Shown: positions 5,339 to 5,415 of the stretch, piece after piece | Layout of the letters: the number at the start of each line of letters is the position of its first letter | How positions within the stretch are numbered: the first letter of the stretch is position 1 | Assembly (NCBI GenBank): GCA_017354065.1 | Contig: JAFMRN010000179.1 | Span: 1 to 5,415 of the forward strand | Reading direction: 5' to 3' | DNA: 5,415 nucleotides | Source of the DNA: Solirubrobacterales bacterium | Lineage (GTDB): Bacteria > Actinomycetota > Thermoleophilia > Solirubrobacterales > Solirubrobacteraceae | Position numbers and translations under genes: made by a program | The notes under the pieces: model-generated | The model's database searches: none | What the model was told of the DNA's origin: nothing | Seen by the model: the letters and a program-made list of their open reading frames with translations, nothing else

Positions 5339-5415
5339 CTAGTTGGTTACTGGTCTAGGGAGATCGATCTGGACAGATTCTGGATCAGCGTAATAGCGGT
5401 CCTCGATCTCTGACG
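5339..5415 (-). CDS. Possible C-terminal end of a minus-strand gene
   Basis: On the minus strand a frame is open from the window edge to a TAG at 5341-5339 and reads as 24 residues, beginning SEIEDRYYADPES and ending PRPVTN. Its composition looks protein-like, but about half the codons end in G or C, far below the neighbouring genes, and 24 codons without a stop prove little. If real, it would converge on the DUF2442 gene and could be further cargo of the element. No family is recognised. Confidence 0.25.
   Translation of the reverse strand, partial: SEIEDRYYADPESVQIDLPRPVTN

Noticed and set aside
3271..5415. Second copy of the tRNA-Lys 3' end as the other attachment site
   Set aside because: Reading through to the window end I found no match to the T arm and acceptor segment, so the distal site is outside the window.

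Overview
The window is 5.4 kb of high-GC, actinobacterial-type DNA. Three things suggest class Thermoleophilia (Solirubrobacterales-like). One is the neighbourhood of a prenyl synthase, a small zinc-ribbon protein, tatA-tatC and a membrane-anchored TPR-like protein, recalled from that group and not searched. The second is the TatC N-terminus. The third is a recurring TAnnnT box a few bases before start codons with no clear Shine-Dalgarno sequence. This placement is an inference.

Layout, left to right. Bases 1-489 hold the C-terminal half of a trans-polyprenyl diphosphate synthase, which makes the isoprenoid tail of respiratory quinones. A convergent gap with hairpins separates it from a minus-strand zinc-ribbon protein (612-1007). 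The divergent region 1008-1168 carries a perfect 14-bp palindrome and a good candidate promoter for tatA. tatA (1169-1381) and tatC (1406-2392) form a minimal twin-arginine export unit with no separate tatB, and this TatC has a long Ala/Ser/Gln-rich insertion in its first external loop. A 240-residue membrane-anchored TPR-like protein follows (2422-3144), then tRNA-Lys(CTT) (3197-3269) with its own terminator.

The tRNA marks the likely boundary of an integrated element. Directly behind it lie a complete tyrosine recombinase (3372-4568), a DUF4160 gene (4586-4849) and a DUF2442 gene (4860-5144) in the same orientation. DUF4160/DUF2442 pairs are known as toxin-antitoxin-like gene pairs. The last 270 bases hold hairpins, become less GC-rich, and may contain the tail of a minus-strand gene running out of the window. 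The far end of the element, with its second attachment site, is not in the window.

The most interesting unexplained structure is a set of GGGAC repeats at both ends of the integrase gene. Six copies (one imperfect) lie in the last 60 bases of the coding sequence at steps of 10, 10, 11, 10 and 11 bp, about one DNA helical turn each. Two copies in the opposite orientation, 11 bp apart, lie just before the gene. They look like helically phased binding sites, perhaps integrase arm-type sites, and they also encode the repetitive C-terminal tail of the protein.
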